A DNA stretch of 64,000 nt from Chlorogloeopsis fritschii (GTDB taxonomy: Bacteria; Cyanobacteriota; Cyanobacteriia; Cyanobacteriales; Nostocaceae). The notes beneath the pieces were generated by a model. It worked only from the letters and a program-made list of their open reading frames with translations, ran no database searches and had not been told where the DNA came from. Positions within the stretch are counted from its first letter, which is position 1. Every line of letters starts with the position of its first letter. Shown here piece after piece: positions 1 to 8,734 of the stretch. The translations under genes were made by a program, and so were the position numbers. Location: NCBI RefSeq assembly GCF_043099315.1, contig NZ_CP170746.1; one strand, given 5' to 3'.

Positions 1-248
1 TCCATTTCATAGTCAATGTCTCGATCGTAGATACAGTTAATTACTTGGGCACTAGCAGCAGCTAGAGTGCCACCAGCTAGAGTTACTAGTAGAAGCATTG
101 GATCTACTTGTCCTTTAGCTGCAATCCACATACTTCCAGCTGTAGTAATCAACAGTAATGGAATAATCCTGGGTTTAGTTAACTGGTAATAACTTTGAAG
201 AACTTGCAGAAATGTTTGATGCTGCTTCGAGACATTAGTCTCAATCAT
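1..248 (-). CDS. ctaB: Protoheme IX farnesyltransferase, N-terminal part (runs off left edge)
   Basis: Makes heme O by attaching a farnesyl group to heme b, the first step towards heme A for cytochrome c oxidase; an integral membrane enzyme of the UbiA family. Only the first 82 codons are in the window. They start at ATG 246-248 and include a transmembrane stretch (PRIIPLLLITTAGSMW) and the family prenyl-diphosphate/Mg site NCIYDRDIDYEM (N-x3-D-x3-D pattern) right at the edge. It lies 83 bp downstream of ctaA on the same strand, the usual cyanobacterial ctaA-ctaB order, so the two are probably co-transcribed and supply heme A for the divergent oxidase operon. Confidence 0.9.
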   Translation of the reverse strand, partial: MIETNVSKQHQTFLQVLQSYYQLTKPRIIPLLLITTAGSMWIAAKGQVDPMLLLVTLAGGTLAAASAQVINCIYDRDIDYEM

Positions 249-331
249 TTTGGCAATATTTCCTTTTGTGTTAACAACTTATAGGCTGCCGCTGCTTTTT
301 TAGCTCTTTTGAGTCTCAAACCTGAAATAAA

Positions 332-1315
332 TTAAGGCTTTGCTCCAGATACAGTTTTAGCGATCGCAGTTGCTGGATCGGTAATCGTGTAAGCATTGAG
401 TTCCCGATTTATAGCCCAGTCACGCAGCGAGAGAACTGTAAAAACTACTAAAGTACCTAGCAAAGCTGCTCCTACAGCCTGATGGGAAACTGTCAATGGC
501 TCAACTTGGAGGTGTAACCGATAAGTGGCTAATCCTAACAGGATTTGGAGCATTAGCAATCCTCCAGCCATATTTGCCAGTTTTCGCAAAGCTGGATGCA
601 ATGCTGGTGTGCGCCAAGCCAGAATCACAACAGCTAGTGTTGCTACTGTTGGTGGGATCAAGCCAAAAATATGCGTATACATCACATCACAAAGTTGGTA
701 ACCCGCAAAGCATTGGTGTAGCGCCCAGCGAGATCCGACTAAAGCACCGAGTAGACTTTGGACGTACACCAAAAGAGTAGCTACTAAACCCACCCAAGGT
801 AATTTACCAACAGTTCCAGTACCTTGGTACGGGGTGAGTGCGGTACCAATAACCATTAAAGTCGAGAAAAACAATAACGCCGTTCCCAGGTGGGCGGTAA
901 CGATATCAAACCGCAATAATTGGGTAACAGTAAGTCCGCCCAATATACCTTGGAAAACAATTAAAAACAAGGCAAATGTGGATGCCCAAGGCAGCCAGTA
1001 GGGTAAGGAGCGACGACACCACCAGCAAATACCAACGAGTGCGATCGCACTGATGCCAATTAATGCCGCATCCAAGCGATGAAACCACTCCAAGAAAACT
1101 TGGAAATTCATTTGTTTGGTTGGCACTAGTTCACCGTAGCACAAAGGCCAGTCTGGGCAAGCCAGTCCTGCATTCATCACGCGGGTGGCACTGCCGATTG
1201 CCATTAAAATCAAAGTGGCCACACACATTTTCCAAACCAAACGACGAATTCGATCCTTTGGTTTTTGCTGTTCAACTGCCGTTAGATTTTGTTGTTCTAG
1301 GACTATCTCGCTCAT
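332..1315 (-). CDS. ctaA: Heme A synthase (CtaA/COX15)
   Basis: Oxidises the C8 methyl of heme O to a formyl group, giving heme A for the aa3 oxidase; acts in the membrane. The 327 residues contain eight predicted membrane segments in two four-helix halves. Conserved features include the NAGLACPDWPLCYGE stretch near residue 50, EWFHRLDAALIG with a heme-ligand histidine, TAHLGTALL, and the second-half SHQAVGAALLG. The cysteine pair in the periplasmic loop (HQCFAGYQLCD) is present, as in B-type CtaA proteins. The length is normal. It is divergent from ctaC across a 393-bp spacer and upstream of ctaB, a classic cytochrome oxidase locus. Confidence 0.93.
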   Translation of the reverse strand: MSEIVLEQQNLTAVEQQKPKDRIRRLVWKMCVATLILMAIGSATRVMNAGLACPDWPLCYGELVPTKQMNFQVFLEWFHRLDAALIGISAIALVGICWWCRRSLPYWLPWASTFALFLIVFQGILGGLTVTQLLRFDIVTAHLGTALLFFSTLMVIGTALTPYQGTGTVGKLPWVGLVATLLVYVQSLLGALVGSRWALHQCFAGYQLCDVMYTHIFGLIPPTVATLAVVILAWRTPALHPALRKLANMAGGLLMLQILLGLATYRLHLQVEPLTVSHQAVGAALLGTLVVFTVLSLRDWAINRELNAYTITDPATAIAKTVSGAKP

Positions 1316-1708
1316 GAAAGATACCTTTTGCCTACTTTTCGTGAGCTAACAAACTTCAAGGGACAATTCAGTGTAGATCCTTCTCCACCCTAGCTTATAT
1401 AAAGCTGGACTAGAGATCGGCTCTCATTTATACTTTGAACCACCCTTGCCAGTTTGGGCTTGAAGCTTTAGGGATTTTTCCAATTGTCAGCAATTGATTG
1501 CTGCAAATTCTTCTTGCTTCCGGAGAATTTTCTCTGATTGACATCCATCTTGTGGCATATCCAATCAATACGTTCTGTTGAGGATGGAAACATCAGCTTA
1601 AAAATTAATAATGATTTCACCTTCTGGTACTCAATGTCTGGCAGCCTAGACTACCGTAGTAAGTGAGCAGTTCTGTCCACCGTAGTAAAGTCATTAGCTC
1701 TATCAACC
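1316..1708. promoter_or_regulatory. Divergent intergenic region between ctaA and ctaC
   Basis: This 393-bp non-coding spacer separates divergent ctaA-ctaB from ctaC-ctaD-ctaE and must hold both promoters. A short direct repeat containing ACCGTAGTAA occurs twice close to the ctaC start (about 1652 and 1680). No convincing -10/-35 pair or known operator can be assigned by eye. Confidence 0.5.
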
Positions 1709-2791
1709 GTGAAAATTCCAAGTTCCATCTGGACATTACTCATTGGCATCCTACTGACACTCGTCAGTCTTTGGTACGGTCAAAATCATGGTCTCCTACC
1801 AACAGCAGCCTCTGATGAAGCTTCCTTGGTAGACGGTCTGTTCAATACAATGATGACCGTATCTGTAGGTATCTTTCTGTTGGTTGAAGGTGTTTTAATA
1901 TACACTATAGTCAAGTATCGCCGACGTACAGGTGACGATAAAGACGGTCTGCCAGTTCATGGCAACGTACCACTTGAAATCCTCTGGACGGCGATCCCGG
2001 CAATTATCGTTCTTGGTATTTCTGTTTACAGCTTCGATGTCTACAATGAAATGGGCGGTTTCAATCCCCATGCTGTCCACGAAGCTCCGATGACACCACA
2101 AGCGATGAAAATGCCAGGAGCGGCGATTGCGGCGACTTTAACCGATACACCACCGAACACAGAACCCAATCTCAATCAGGAAAAATCTGATCAGGCAATG
2201 GAAGATCCTGCCACAGCAGCAGTCCGCAATGCCGATCAAATTCCTCAAAAGCAGAATGCTCCTGGAGTAGGCAGTGTAGCTCCTACAATTGGGCCTACTC
2301 CTGACAAAGAAGGCAAACCACCCGCACTTACAGTTAACGTTACAGGTTTGCAGTATGCCTGGATTTTTACTTATCCAGACACCAGTGTCACTTCTGGTGA
2401 GCTGCACGTTCCTGTCGGACGCGAGGTGCAGATTAATATGACAGCAAATGACGTGATTCACGCTTTCTGGGTACCAGAGTTTCGCCTGAAGCAAGATGCG
2501 ATCCCCGGACGGCAAAGTGAGATCCGCTTTACTCCCAGCAAAGAGGGTACGTATGCGCTCATCTGTGCAGAACTGTGCGGCCCTTACCATGGTGCAATGA
2601 GAACACAAGTTGTCGTAGAGAAACCAGAAACCTTTGCAGCGTGGATGAAAGAACAGCAAGTTGCAAGCAATGAAACGCTTAATCAAGCAATTGCTGTAAA
2701 TCCTGCGGAATTAACTCCAGCTGAATTTCTCGCACCCCATACTCACAACATGGGAATTCAGCCAGAAATACTACATCAAATTCACAATTAG
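1709..2791 (+). CDS. ctaC: Cytochrome c oxidase subunit II
   Basis: Receives electrons from cytochrome c6/plastocyanin through the binuclear CuA centre and passes them to subunit I. Two N-terminal membrane helices (about 8-24 and 50-68, with a further hydrophobic stretch near 90-108) anchor it. The cupredoxin domain carries the CuA ligands H251, C286, C290, H294 and M297 in the motif CAELCGPYHGAM. The start is GTG; the downstream sequence MKIPSSIWTLL matches the usual cyanobacterial N-terminus and no better start is visible. A low-complexity Pro/Ala/Gln/Asn-rich insertion (about residues 126-205) between the helices and the CuA domain makes it longer than typical subunit II proteins. First gene of ctaC-ctaD-ctaE. 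Confidence 0.93.
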   Translation: MKIPSSIWTLLIGILLTLVSLWYGQNHGLLPTAASDEASLVDGLFNTMMTVSVGIFLLVEGVLIYTIVKYRRRTGDDKDGLPVHGNVPLEILWTAIPAIIVLGISVYSFDVYNEMGGFNPHAVHEAPMTPQAMKMPGAAIAATLTDTPPNTEPNLNQEKSDQAMEDPATAAVRNADQIPQKQNAPGVGSVAPTIGPTPDKEGKPPALTVNVTGLQYAWIFTYPDTSVTSGELHVPVGREVQINMTANDVIHAFWVPEFRLKQDAIPGRQSEIRFTPSKEGTYALICAELCGPYHGAMRTQVVVEKPETFAAWMKEQQVASNETLNQAIAVNPAELTPAEFLAPHTHNMGIQPEILHQIHN

Positions 2792-2871
2792 TCATTAGGA
2801 GCCAGCGCGTTGGGCGGCTTTGCCAACTTGTAGCGACTGGCGTTCATAAGTCTTTAGTCATTAGGACACGA

Positions 2872-2909
2872 GACAAATGACAAAGGACAAATGACCAAGG
2901 ACAAATGAC
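2872..2909 (+). repeat. Three-copy short tandem repeat spanning the ctaD start
   Basis: The unit ending in GACAAATGAC occurs three times about 13 bp apart (from 2872, 2886 and 2900), the last two as AAGGACAAATGAC. Each of those units contains a purine-rich AAGG and an ATG, so the repeat supplies candidate ribosome-binding/start modules. The third ATG (2905) opens the ctaD frame. The family is a common cyanobacterial short tandem repeat. Confidence 0.7.
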
Positions 2910-4665
2910 AATAGATTCTATGACACAAGCACAGGTACAAGAAAAAGCCAATATTCCTGCCGAAATTGAGGAACCAGGAATAAGAAAATGGTGGGAATAC
3001 TTTACCTTTAACACCGACCATAAAGTTATCGGTATTCAATACCTAGTTAGCACTTTCATTTTTTACTGCATTGGTGGCGTGATGGCCGATTTGGTTCGCA
3101 CGGAACTGCGAACCCCAGAAGTCGATTTTGTTACTCCCGAAGTCTACAACAGCTTGTTTACGTTGCACGCCACAATCATGATTTTCTTGTGGATCGTGCC
3201 AGCAGGTGCGGGTTTTACTAACTACGTGCTTCCCCTGATGATTGGGGCAAAGGATATGGCGTTCCCTCGCCTGAATGCCTTAGCTTTTTGGATCATTCCC
3301 CCAGCGGGTTTAATGTTAATCGCCAGCTTAGTTGTAGGCGATGCACCAGACGCAGGTTGGACTTCTTACCCTCCCCTGAGCTTAGTAACCGGTCAGGTGG
3401 GTGAAGGAATTTGGATTATGAGTGTCCTACTTTTGGGTACATCATCCATCCTGGGGGCAATCAATTTCATTGTTACCCTGCTGAAAATGCGTGCCCCTGG
3501 CATAGGATTCCATCAGTTGCCTTTGTTCTGTTGGGCAGCTTTTGCAACCTCAGCGTTGGTTCTTTTATCTACACCCGTACTTGCGGCAGGATTAATTCTA
3601 CTTGCCTTTGATTTGTTCGCAGGTACGACATTTTTTAATCCCACTGGCGGTGGCGATCCCGTAGTTTACCAGCATATGTTCTGGTTCTATTCACACCCAG
3701 CGGTTTACATTATGATTTTGCCCTTCTTTGGGGTGATTTCTGAAGTGATCCCCGTTCATTCTCGCAAACCAATTTTTGGGTATAAAGCGATCGCCTATTC
3801 TTCTCTGGCAATTAGCTTTTTGGGCTTGATTGTCTGGGCACACCATATGTTTACCAGTGGTATCCCTGGTTGGTTGCGGATGTTCTTTATGATCACCACA
3901 ATGATCATTGCCGTACCCACGGGGATTAAAATTTTCAGTTGGTTGGGAACTCTCTGGGGTGGCAAACTTCACCTTGAGCGCCCTGCTTTGCTGTTTGCGA
4001 TCGGCTTTGTTGGCACTTTCGTGATTGGCGGGATCAGTGGTGTAATGTTGGCAGCTGTGCCGTTTGATATCCACGTTCACGACACTTATTTTGTGGTGGC
4101 GCACCTGCATTACGTTCTGTTTGGTGGTAGTGTATTGGGCATTTATGCAGCCTTCTATCACTGGTTCCCGAAAATGACAGGGCGAATGCTGAATGAATTT
4201 TGGGGGCAGGTTCACTTCGCCTTCACTATCATCGGTTTAAACATGGCTTTCTTACCGATGCACAAGCTAGGCATGATGGGTATGAACCGCCGCGTCGCCC
4301 AGTACGATCCCCAATTCACGTTCCTCAACGAAATCTGCACTTATGGTGCTTACATACTGGCAGTTTCGACATTCCCCTTCATTATTAATGTGATTTGGAG
4401 TTGGATGTACGGGGCAAAAGCGGGTAATAATCCCTGGAGTGCACTAACTCTGGAGTGGATGACTGCTTCACCGCCAGCATTTGAAAACTTCGATAAACCA
4501 CCAGTACTGGCAACAGGCCCTTATGACTACGGCTTGGAGAATGCAAGGGAGGGCGTTCCCCTGTCTGATGCCGAACCCGTTTTGTCCGCTGGTACTAACT
4601 CTGTGTTACGTGCCAATCCAGACGAACCTTATCCGGCGATCGCTGCTGAAACTGACGAACGCTAG
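2905..4665 (+). CDS. ctaD: Cytochrome c oxidase subunit I
   Basis: Catalytic, proton-pumping subunit that reduces O2 at the heme a3/CuB centre; twelve membrane helices. Visible landmarks are heme ligand H88 (SLFTLHAT), the CuB site YSHPAVY at 262-268 with the cross-linked His264/Tyr268 pair, the HH pair in WAHHMF, and the heme a3/a histidines in HDTYFVVAHLHYVLF. The YSHP form, with no Glu before the histidine, is that of A2-type heme-copper oxidases. ATG 2905 lies in a tandem repeat; ATG 2920 (MTQAQVQEK) is an equally plausible start that matches common cyanobacterial N-termini. In filamentous heterocystous strains several cox sets exist; linkage to ctaA/ctaB suggests the general, vegetative-cell set. 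Confidence 0.95.
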   Translation: MTIDSMTQAQVQEKANIPAEIEEPGIRKWWEYFTFNTDHKVIGIQYLVSTFIFYCIGGVMADLVRTELRTPEVDFVTPEVYNSLFTLHATIMIFLWIVPAGAGFTNYVLPLMIGAKDMAFPRLNALAFWIIPPAGLMLIASLVVGDAPDAGWTSYPPLSLVTGQVGEGIWIMSVLLLGTSSILGAINFIVTLLKMRAPGIGFHQLPLFCWAAFATSALVLLSTPVLAAGLILLAFDLFAGTTFFNPTGGGDPVVYQHMFWFYSHPAVYIMILPFFGVISEVIPVHSRKPIFGYKAIAYSSLAISFLGLIVWAHHMFTSGIPGWLRMFFMITTMIIAVPTGIKIFSWLGTLWGGKLHLERPALLFAIGFVGTFVIGGISGVMLAAVPFDIHVHDTYFVVAHLHYVLFGGSVLGIYAAFYHWFPKMTGRMLNEFWGQVHFAFTIIGLNMAFLPMHKLGMMGMNRRVAQYDPQFTFLNEICTYGAYILAVSTFPFIINVIWSWMYGAKAGNNPWSALTLEWMTASPPAFENFDKPPVLATGPYDYGLENAREGVPLSDAEPVLSAGTNSVLRANPDEPYPAIAAETDER

Positions 4666-4690
4666 TGAAGGCAGAAGGCAGAGAGAAGTC

Positions 4691-4713
4691 AGATCGGAGG
4701 TTTCCTCCGATCT
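4691..4713. repeat. Perfect hairpin between ctaD and ctaE
   Basis: Ten-base arms (AGATCGGAGG / CCTCCGATCT) flank a TTT loop. No T-tract follows, so it is more likely an mRNA-processing or attenuating stem-loop, or part of a dispersed repeat, than a full terminator. It follows a short AAGGCAG-type heptamer run. Confidence 0.6.
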
Positions 4714-4804
4714 GAACTTCGGAGAGGCAAAAGGATAACATTTGTTTATCCTTCTTCCGTCACAATAGAAAATTCAGATTTCACACCATTACCTTAGAAG
4801 ATTC

Positions 4805-5425
4805 ATGCAAAGTCAAACAGTTGACCCAGCAAAAGCAGAACTAAATTACCACCACACAGTGGAAGCTGCTCATCACGAAGAGCATCCAGATTTTCGTCTC
4901 TTTGGACTAATTATGTTCCTGGTTGCTGAAGGGATGATTTTCATGGGTTTATTCGGTGCCTATTTGGCTTTCCGTTCGACATTGCCTGCTTGGCCTCCAG
5001 AAGGAACTCCTGAACTAGAATTACTGCTTCCCGGAGTCAATACCATTAATCTAATTGCCAGCAGTTTTGTAATCCACAATGCTGATGCCGCAATCAAAAA
5101 GAATAATTTGCGGGGTATGCAAATGTGGTTTGGGATCACTGCTGTGATGGGGATCGTTTTTTTGGTGGGGCAGTTGTATGAATACTACCATCTGGAATTC
5201 GGTCTAACTACAAACTTGTTTGCCAGTGCGTTTTTCGTTTTGACTGGCTTCCACGGGCTGCACGTTACCATTGGTGTTTTAGCAATTCTAGCTGTGTTAT
5301 GGCGATCGCTTAAACCAGGTCATTACAGTAGCGAAAAGCACTTTGGAATAGAAGCTGCTGAAATTTACTGGCACTTTGTAGACGTGATTTGGATTATCCT
5401 TTTCGGATTGTTATATATTCTTTAG
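4805..5425 (+). CDS. ctaE: Cytochrome c oxidase subunit III
   Basis: Structural membrane subunit of the aa3 oxidase that stabilises subunit I turnover. The 206 residues carry five predicted helices, as in the short bacterial type. Landmarks include FRLFGLIMFLVAEGMIFMG, the AFFVLTGFHGLHVTIGV block with conserved GFHGLHV, and the terminal ETYWHFVDVIWI-like segment (AAEIYWHFVDVIWIILF). Third gene of the oxidase operon, separated from ctaD by 139 bp with a hairpin, and followed at once by an intrinsic terminator. Confidence 0.94.
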   Translation: MQSQTVDPAKAELNYHHTVEAAHHEEHPDFRLFGLIMFLVAEGMIFMGLFGAYLAFRSTLPAWPPEGTPELELLLPGVNTINLIASSFVIHNADAAIKKNNLRGMQMWFGITAVMGIVFLVGQLYEYYHLEFGLTTNLFASAFFVLTGFHGLHVTIGVLAILAVLWRSLKPGHYSSEKHFGIEAAEIYWHFVDVIWIILFGLLYIL

Positions 5426-5453
5426 AGTGTTATTTATTACTTAATACTCTCAT

Positions 5454-5482
5454 TAAAAAGCCCCCTGATGGGGGTTTTTTAT
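5454..5482 (+). terminator. Rho-independent terminator of ctaC-ctaD-ctaE
   Basis: A stem AAAAAGCCCC / GGGGTTTTTT encloses a CTGAT loop and leads directly into a T-run, 28 bp after the ctaE stop. It is a canonical intrinsic terminator. Because of the A-run before the stem it may also act on the converging YdcF-like gene. Confidence 0.85.
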
Positions 5483-5546
5483 TGCAGAAATCAGAGGCTT
5501 ACGATACTTTGGCCGCTGCCAGGTAGCTTAGGGCATCAAGAGAATT

Positions 5547-6401
5547 TCAAGCCTGTTCCCTGCTATAACTTCTATCTCCTGTAACTACCGACTTGGAATT
5601 TTGTGATTCCAACTGTGAAGAATTTTCTAACTTGGCTACTGGCGAGTTTTGGTGTTGAGTAATAAAGTCACGGGGAAGAAGACGTCCTTGTAAACCATAG
5701 CTAAGTAAACCCATAGACTCATAAAACACAAGTATTGCTTTTTTCCTCCTCGGTAAATGATTTGGAAAAGTACTGGGATGTGGAATAACTTCAAATCCTA
5801 AATTGCGAAAAGTTAGCACCGAACGTAACATATGTGGAGGATTGGTTACAAGCAAAATCCGCTCTACACCTCTTGGTTGCAAGACAGAAGCGGTGAAAAG
5901 TGCGTTTTCCTTGGTAGTTCGAGAGCAGTGTTCTTCGTCTAATGCATCACCAGGAATACCCTGCGCTTTTAATTCCTCTACTATTTCTTGCCCATCTCCT
6001 GCACCACTAGCAAAAATCAAAGGTGCCCGCTGAGATTTCCAAAGCTCTGCCGCTACTTCTACACGAGAAGGCCGAAATTTCGGCCCACGTCCCAAAATTA
6101 CAATTGCATCTGCGTTTGTTGTACCTGGATCGTTAGGAACAAATGCCCACAATCCTTTTTTGATGATTGCTGTTGTTAGCGGGAAAGTAGCAATTAAGTA
6201 GAACGCACACAAAAGGATTCCTAACCTAATAAACAAGCGTCGCCACCGTAACTCTCGCAAAAATGGAATAATCCAAGGTAAGAAGACTAAAGCTACACAT
6301 ACTAAAACAACGAGAGAAGGTATCATCAGCCATTGATAAAGCGTTGACTTCACAGCTAACCATTGGCTAGCAGGACGCTCGCACAAACTTGGATCAAGCA
6401 T
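5547..6401 (-). CDS. YdcF/SanA/ElyC-like (DUF218) membrane protein
   Basis: Family members are membrane-anchored proteins with a Rossmann-like DUF218 domain implicated in envelope/peptidoglycan-precursor homeostasis; the reaction is unknown. The N-terminal third has three hydrophobic segments (about 27-50, 60-78, and a weaker one near 85). The DUF218 domain follows: DAIVILGRG near residue 96, the GAGDGQE glycine loop, the EEHCSRTTKENA motif (conserved S-x-T-x-E-N/A signature) and LLVTNPPHMLRS. The length (284 aa) is normal. It converges on the oxidase operon; the neighbouring surface-glycan genes fit an envelope role. Confidence 0.8.
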   Translation of the reverse strand: MLDPSLCERPASQWLAVKSTLYQWLMIPSLVVLVCVALVFLPWIIPFLRELRWRRLFIRLGILLCAFYLIATFPLTTAIIKKGLWAFVPNDPGTTNADAIVILGRGPKFRPSRVEVAAELWKSQRAPLIFASGAGDGQEIVEELKAQGIPGDALDEEHCSRTTKENALFTASVLQPRGVERILLVTNPPHMLRSVLTFRNLGFEVIPHPSTFPNHLPRRKKAILVFYESMGLLSYGLQGRLLPRDFITQHQNSPVAKLENSSQLESQNSKSVVTGDRSYSREQA

Positions 6402-6710
6402 TTACGTTTATTCTTAGACTAAAGTTGTATTTTTTGTAATATTAAACATACATATTATGGCAGCTTTATCAATTGATTGGCTGGAATACTTGATTTAACA
6501 GCTGTGTACTTTTCATAAGATTTGCTTATATTATATATTTACCTTTTTTTGTCAACCTCAATTGACTATTTGTAACGTAAATATTATATTTATTTACATA
6601 AGTTAACAAATATAAAACAAAAAGCAAATTAATTATTCTAATTTTTCATCGGTATCTCCCAAAGTGCTACGCACACACTACGCGAACGACATTTGGATTC
6701 CTCTAACTCG

Positions 6711-6737
6711 CCTCGGTTTAACAGCCGAGGTTTTTTG
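6711..6737 (+). terminator. Intrinsic terminator without an upstream gene (possible small RNA end)
   Basis: The stem CCTCGG / CCGAGG with an 8-nt loop is followed by TTTTTTG. On the plus strand nothing protein-coding precedes it: the nearest gene, at 6401, points the other way. It could end a small RNA starting in the preceding 60-100 bp, or be part of a mobile repeat, since the sequence before it (GCTACGCACACACTACGCGAACG) resembles common cyanobacterial palindromic-repeat debris. Confidence 0.55.
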
Positions 6738-6782
6738 TTGTCTCAGCAATTTAGTAACGTCAGTTTAGAAACCAATGCGGTT

Positions 6783-6888
6783 CAGCAATTTTTGTAGGGT
6801 GGGCACTGCCTAACTTTCCTCAAACCCTTATTTTTATGTTGTGGACAGTGCCCACCTTACGGTTCTTGAGAATGGTGCAGGATCTCAG
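6783..6888. repeat. 106-bp palindromic MITE-like repeat, copy A
   Basis: This segment aligns without gaps to 30887-30992, with about eight substitutions in 106 positions. Internally it forms an imperfect foldback: GTAGGGTGGGCACTGCC near the left end pairs with GGACAGTGCCCACCTTAC. There is no coding potential. Gapless conservation of two copies 24 kb apart, plus the foldback, indicates a small non-autonomous mobile or REP-like element. Confidence 0.75.
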
Positions 6889-6991
6889 AAAACAAGTAAT
6901 ATTATTCAAGTTTTCTATTTAGATTCACTATTCCTGGTTTTTCACTAGGGGTATACTTCAGAAATCACTTAAAACATTTAGTCAAGCCGCG

Positions 6992-8482
6992 ATGAAAAAG
7001 ATTATAAATAAAATTCCTTTGGCTTATTTAATTCTTGCTACTTTTTGGTTGAGATTAATTAATATAGGTTATTCAAATTATCAAGGAGATGAAATTAAAG
7101 CATTATATAGACCACAAGATGGTCAAAGTATGCTGAATTTTTTACTAACTCAAAGAAAAGGGCCAATTCAATTTTTGGTTACTTATCTTATGAGTTTTAT
7201 TAATCCTGATTATGATAATGAATTTTTGCTTAGATTACCTTTTACGATAGCAAGCATCTTCGCTATTTATTTCTTTTATAAGTTTGTCAAAATCGAGTTT
7301 GGGCAAAAAATAGCTCTTTATTCATCTTTATTTGTATCCTTAAATGGTCTATTCGTTGCTTTCGCGAGAATAGTCCAATATCAATCATTTGTAATTTTAT
7401 TTTCAGTTTTAGCTTTGTATTTTTTCAGTTTATCTACTAAATATTATGGTTGGAGAATTTATGGATTATATTTGGGGATGCTGTTATGGGGATTATCTAT
7501 TCTTGCCCATTATGATGGCATTTTCATTGCTCCGTTTGTCTTTTATCTAGTTTATAGATGGTATGTTAACAGTAGAAATAATAAACAGACAATTAAGCAT
7601 TTAATTTATGCTACAACTATTTTCTTAGCATCTTTGTCTGTATTTTATATTCCTTTCTTTCTTTCAATCTCAGAATCTACAAAAGAATATTGGGTAGATA
7701 GGATAAGCAAACAGTCTGTTAGTTCGACAAAAACGTTCATGACTTATAATCCATTATTCCTGATATATATATATGCAGTTTTGGGTTTAATGGGACTATT
7801 CAAAATCAAAGAAAATAGTTCAGTGGTTCTATGGTTTTTATTTCCTCTAATAGCATTAGAAACTTTGGTTGGTAATCCTGGTACACATATTTATACATAC
7901 GTGATACCTTTTTGTATTTTAATGGCTTTTGGATTAGAAGAATTTCACTCTTTTCTAAAAAAGCGATTTTTCAATCAATCAAAATATATTAGTGTTTTTA
8001 TTGTCAGTACAATATATATATCTTCTTTCTTGTTTTCTCATTTATTGTTCATAGATAACAAACAAGAATATCCGTGGGAAAATAAAAATTTTTTCTTTCT
8101 TAATTTCAAAAGGCAAAGCAGACAGAGTTTATTTGGTTTTCCTTATTACAGACATTGGGAAAAGGTAGAATTATATCTTGAAAGCGCGAAAAGTAATGGA
8201 TACTTTATCACTAATGAAAAGAAAAGTATTACGAGATATTATATTCCTGGTAACTTCAAAAATTTAGAATTATATCCTTACGATTCTAACTCCACAGGAG
8301 AAATATACGTAATATATATCAGAAATCCTCAAAGTGGAAACAAAAAAATTTTAGACAAAGAACAAAGTTACTGGGAGGAACGATATCAACCAGTAAAAAC
8401 TTTTTCTAATCATGGCAGAATTGTAACTACGATTTATAGATTTTCAGGTAGTGAATGGGAAAAAGTAACTAAGGGTCAATAG
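6992..8482 (+). CDS. GT39-type (PMT_2/ArnT-like) membrane glycosyltransferase
   Basis: Predicted to transfer a sugar from a polyprenyl-phosphate donor on the outer face of the membrane. The 496 residues begin with a membrane helix, then the early-loop acidic motif YQGDE (residues about 31-35), equivalent to the DE catalytic pair of ArnT/PMT enzymes. About ten further hydrophobic helices and a soluble C-terminal part after about residue 360 follow. The gene is clearly more AT-rich than its neighbours, with many AAT/ATA/TTT codons, which suggests horizontal acquisition. It is flanked by mobile repeats on both sides. The acceptor is unknown; a surface-polysaccharide role is inferred from context. 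Confidence 0.72.
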   Translation: MKKIINKIPLAYLILATFWLRLINIGYSNYQGDEIKALYRPQDGQSMLNFLLTQRKGPIQFLVTYLMSFINPDYDNEFLLRLPFTIASIFAIYFFYKFVKIEFGQKIALYSSLFVSLNGLFVAFARIVQYQSFVILFSVLALYFFSLSTKYYGWRIYGLYLGMLLWGLSILAHYDGIFIAPFVFYLVYRWYVNSRNNKQTIKHLIYATTIFLASLSVFYIPFFLSISESTKEYWVDRISKQSVSSTKTFMTYNPLFLIYIYAVLGLMGLFKIKENSSVVLWFLFPLIALETLVGNPGTHIYTYVIPFCILMAFGLEEFHSFLKKRFFNQSKYISVFIVSTIYISSFLFSHLLFIDNKQEYPWENKNFFFLNFKRQSRQSLFGFPYYRHWEKVELYLESAKSNGYFITNEKKSITRYYIPGNFKNLELYPYDSNSTGEIYVIYIRNPQSGNKKILDKEQSYWEERYQPVKTFSNHGRIVTTIYRFSGSEWEKVTKGQ

Positions 8483-8505
8483 TTAATGGCTAATAGTTAA
8501 TAGTG

Positions 8506-8712
8506 ATTTACGTCTAATGTGAATTAGCCGAACTCACCTTGAGTCGCACTCTCATAATAGATTGATTGTAAAATCCAATTTTATTGTGATAACGACCACA
8601 GATGGACACAGATAAACACAGATAAATTATCCGTGTGCATCTGTGTTTATCTGTGGTCGATTTTTATAATATGATTTTTGCTTGCTATTTTAATTCACAT
8701 CAGACGTAATTT
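8506..8712. repeat. About 207-bp MITE-like element with terminal inverted repeats
   Basis: The ends are inverted copies: TTACGTCTAATGTGAATTA on the left and, reverse-complemented, TTACGTCTGATGTGAATTA on the right (one mismatch). An inner foldback pairs CGACCACAGAT (8593-8603) with ATCTGTGGTCG (8649-8659), and the motif ACACAGATAA is repeated inside. No ORF. A related end (TTCACATCAGAC) recurs near 49664. This architecture fits a small non-autonomous transposable element inserted between the two convergent glycosyltransferase genes. Confidence 0.7.
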
Positions 8713-8734
8713 ATAAACAAATAACTACTAAACA

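Noticed and set aside
2138..2686. 182-codon minus-strand frame opposite ctaC
   Set aside because: Antisense shadow of a well-supported gene, no ribosome-binding site or recognisable family.
3691..4215. 174-codon minus-strand frame opposite ctaD
   Set aside because: Composition (His/Gln/Asn-rich) and position are those of an antisense shadow of a conserved membrane protein.
6640..6737. Known cyanobacterial small RNA such as Yfr1
   Set aside because: A terminator is present but the Yfr1 core motif is not seen; only an unassigned transcript end can be proposed.
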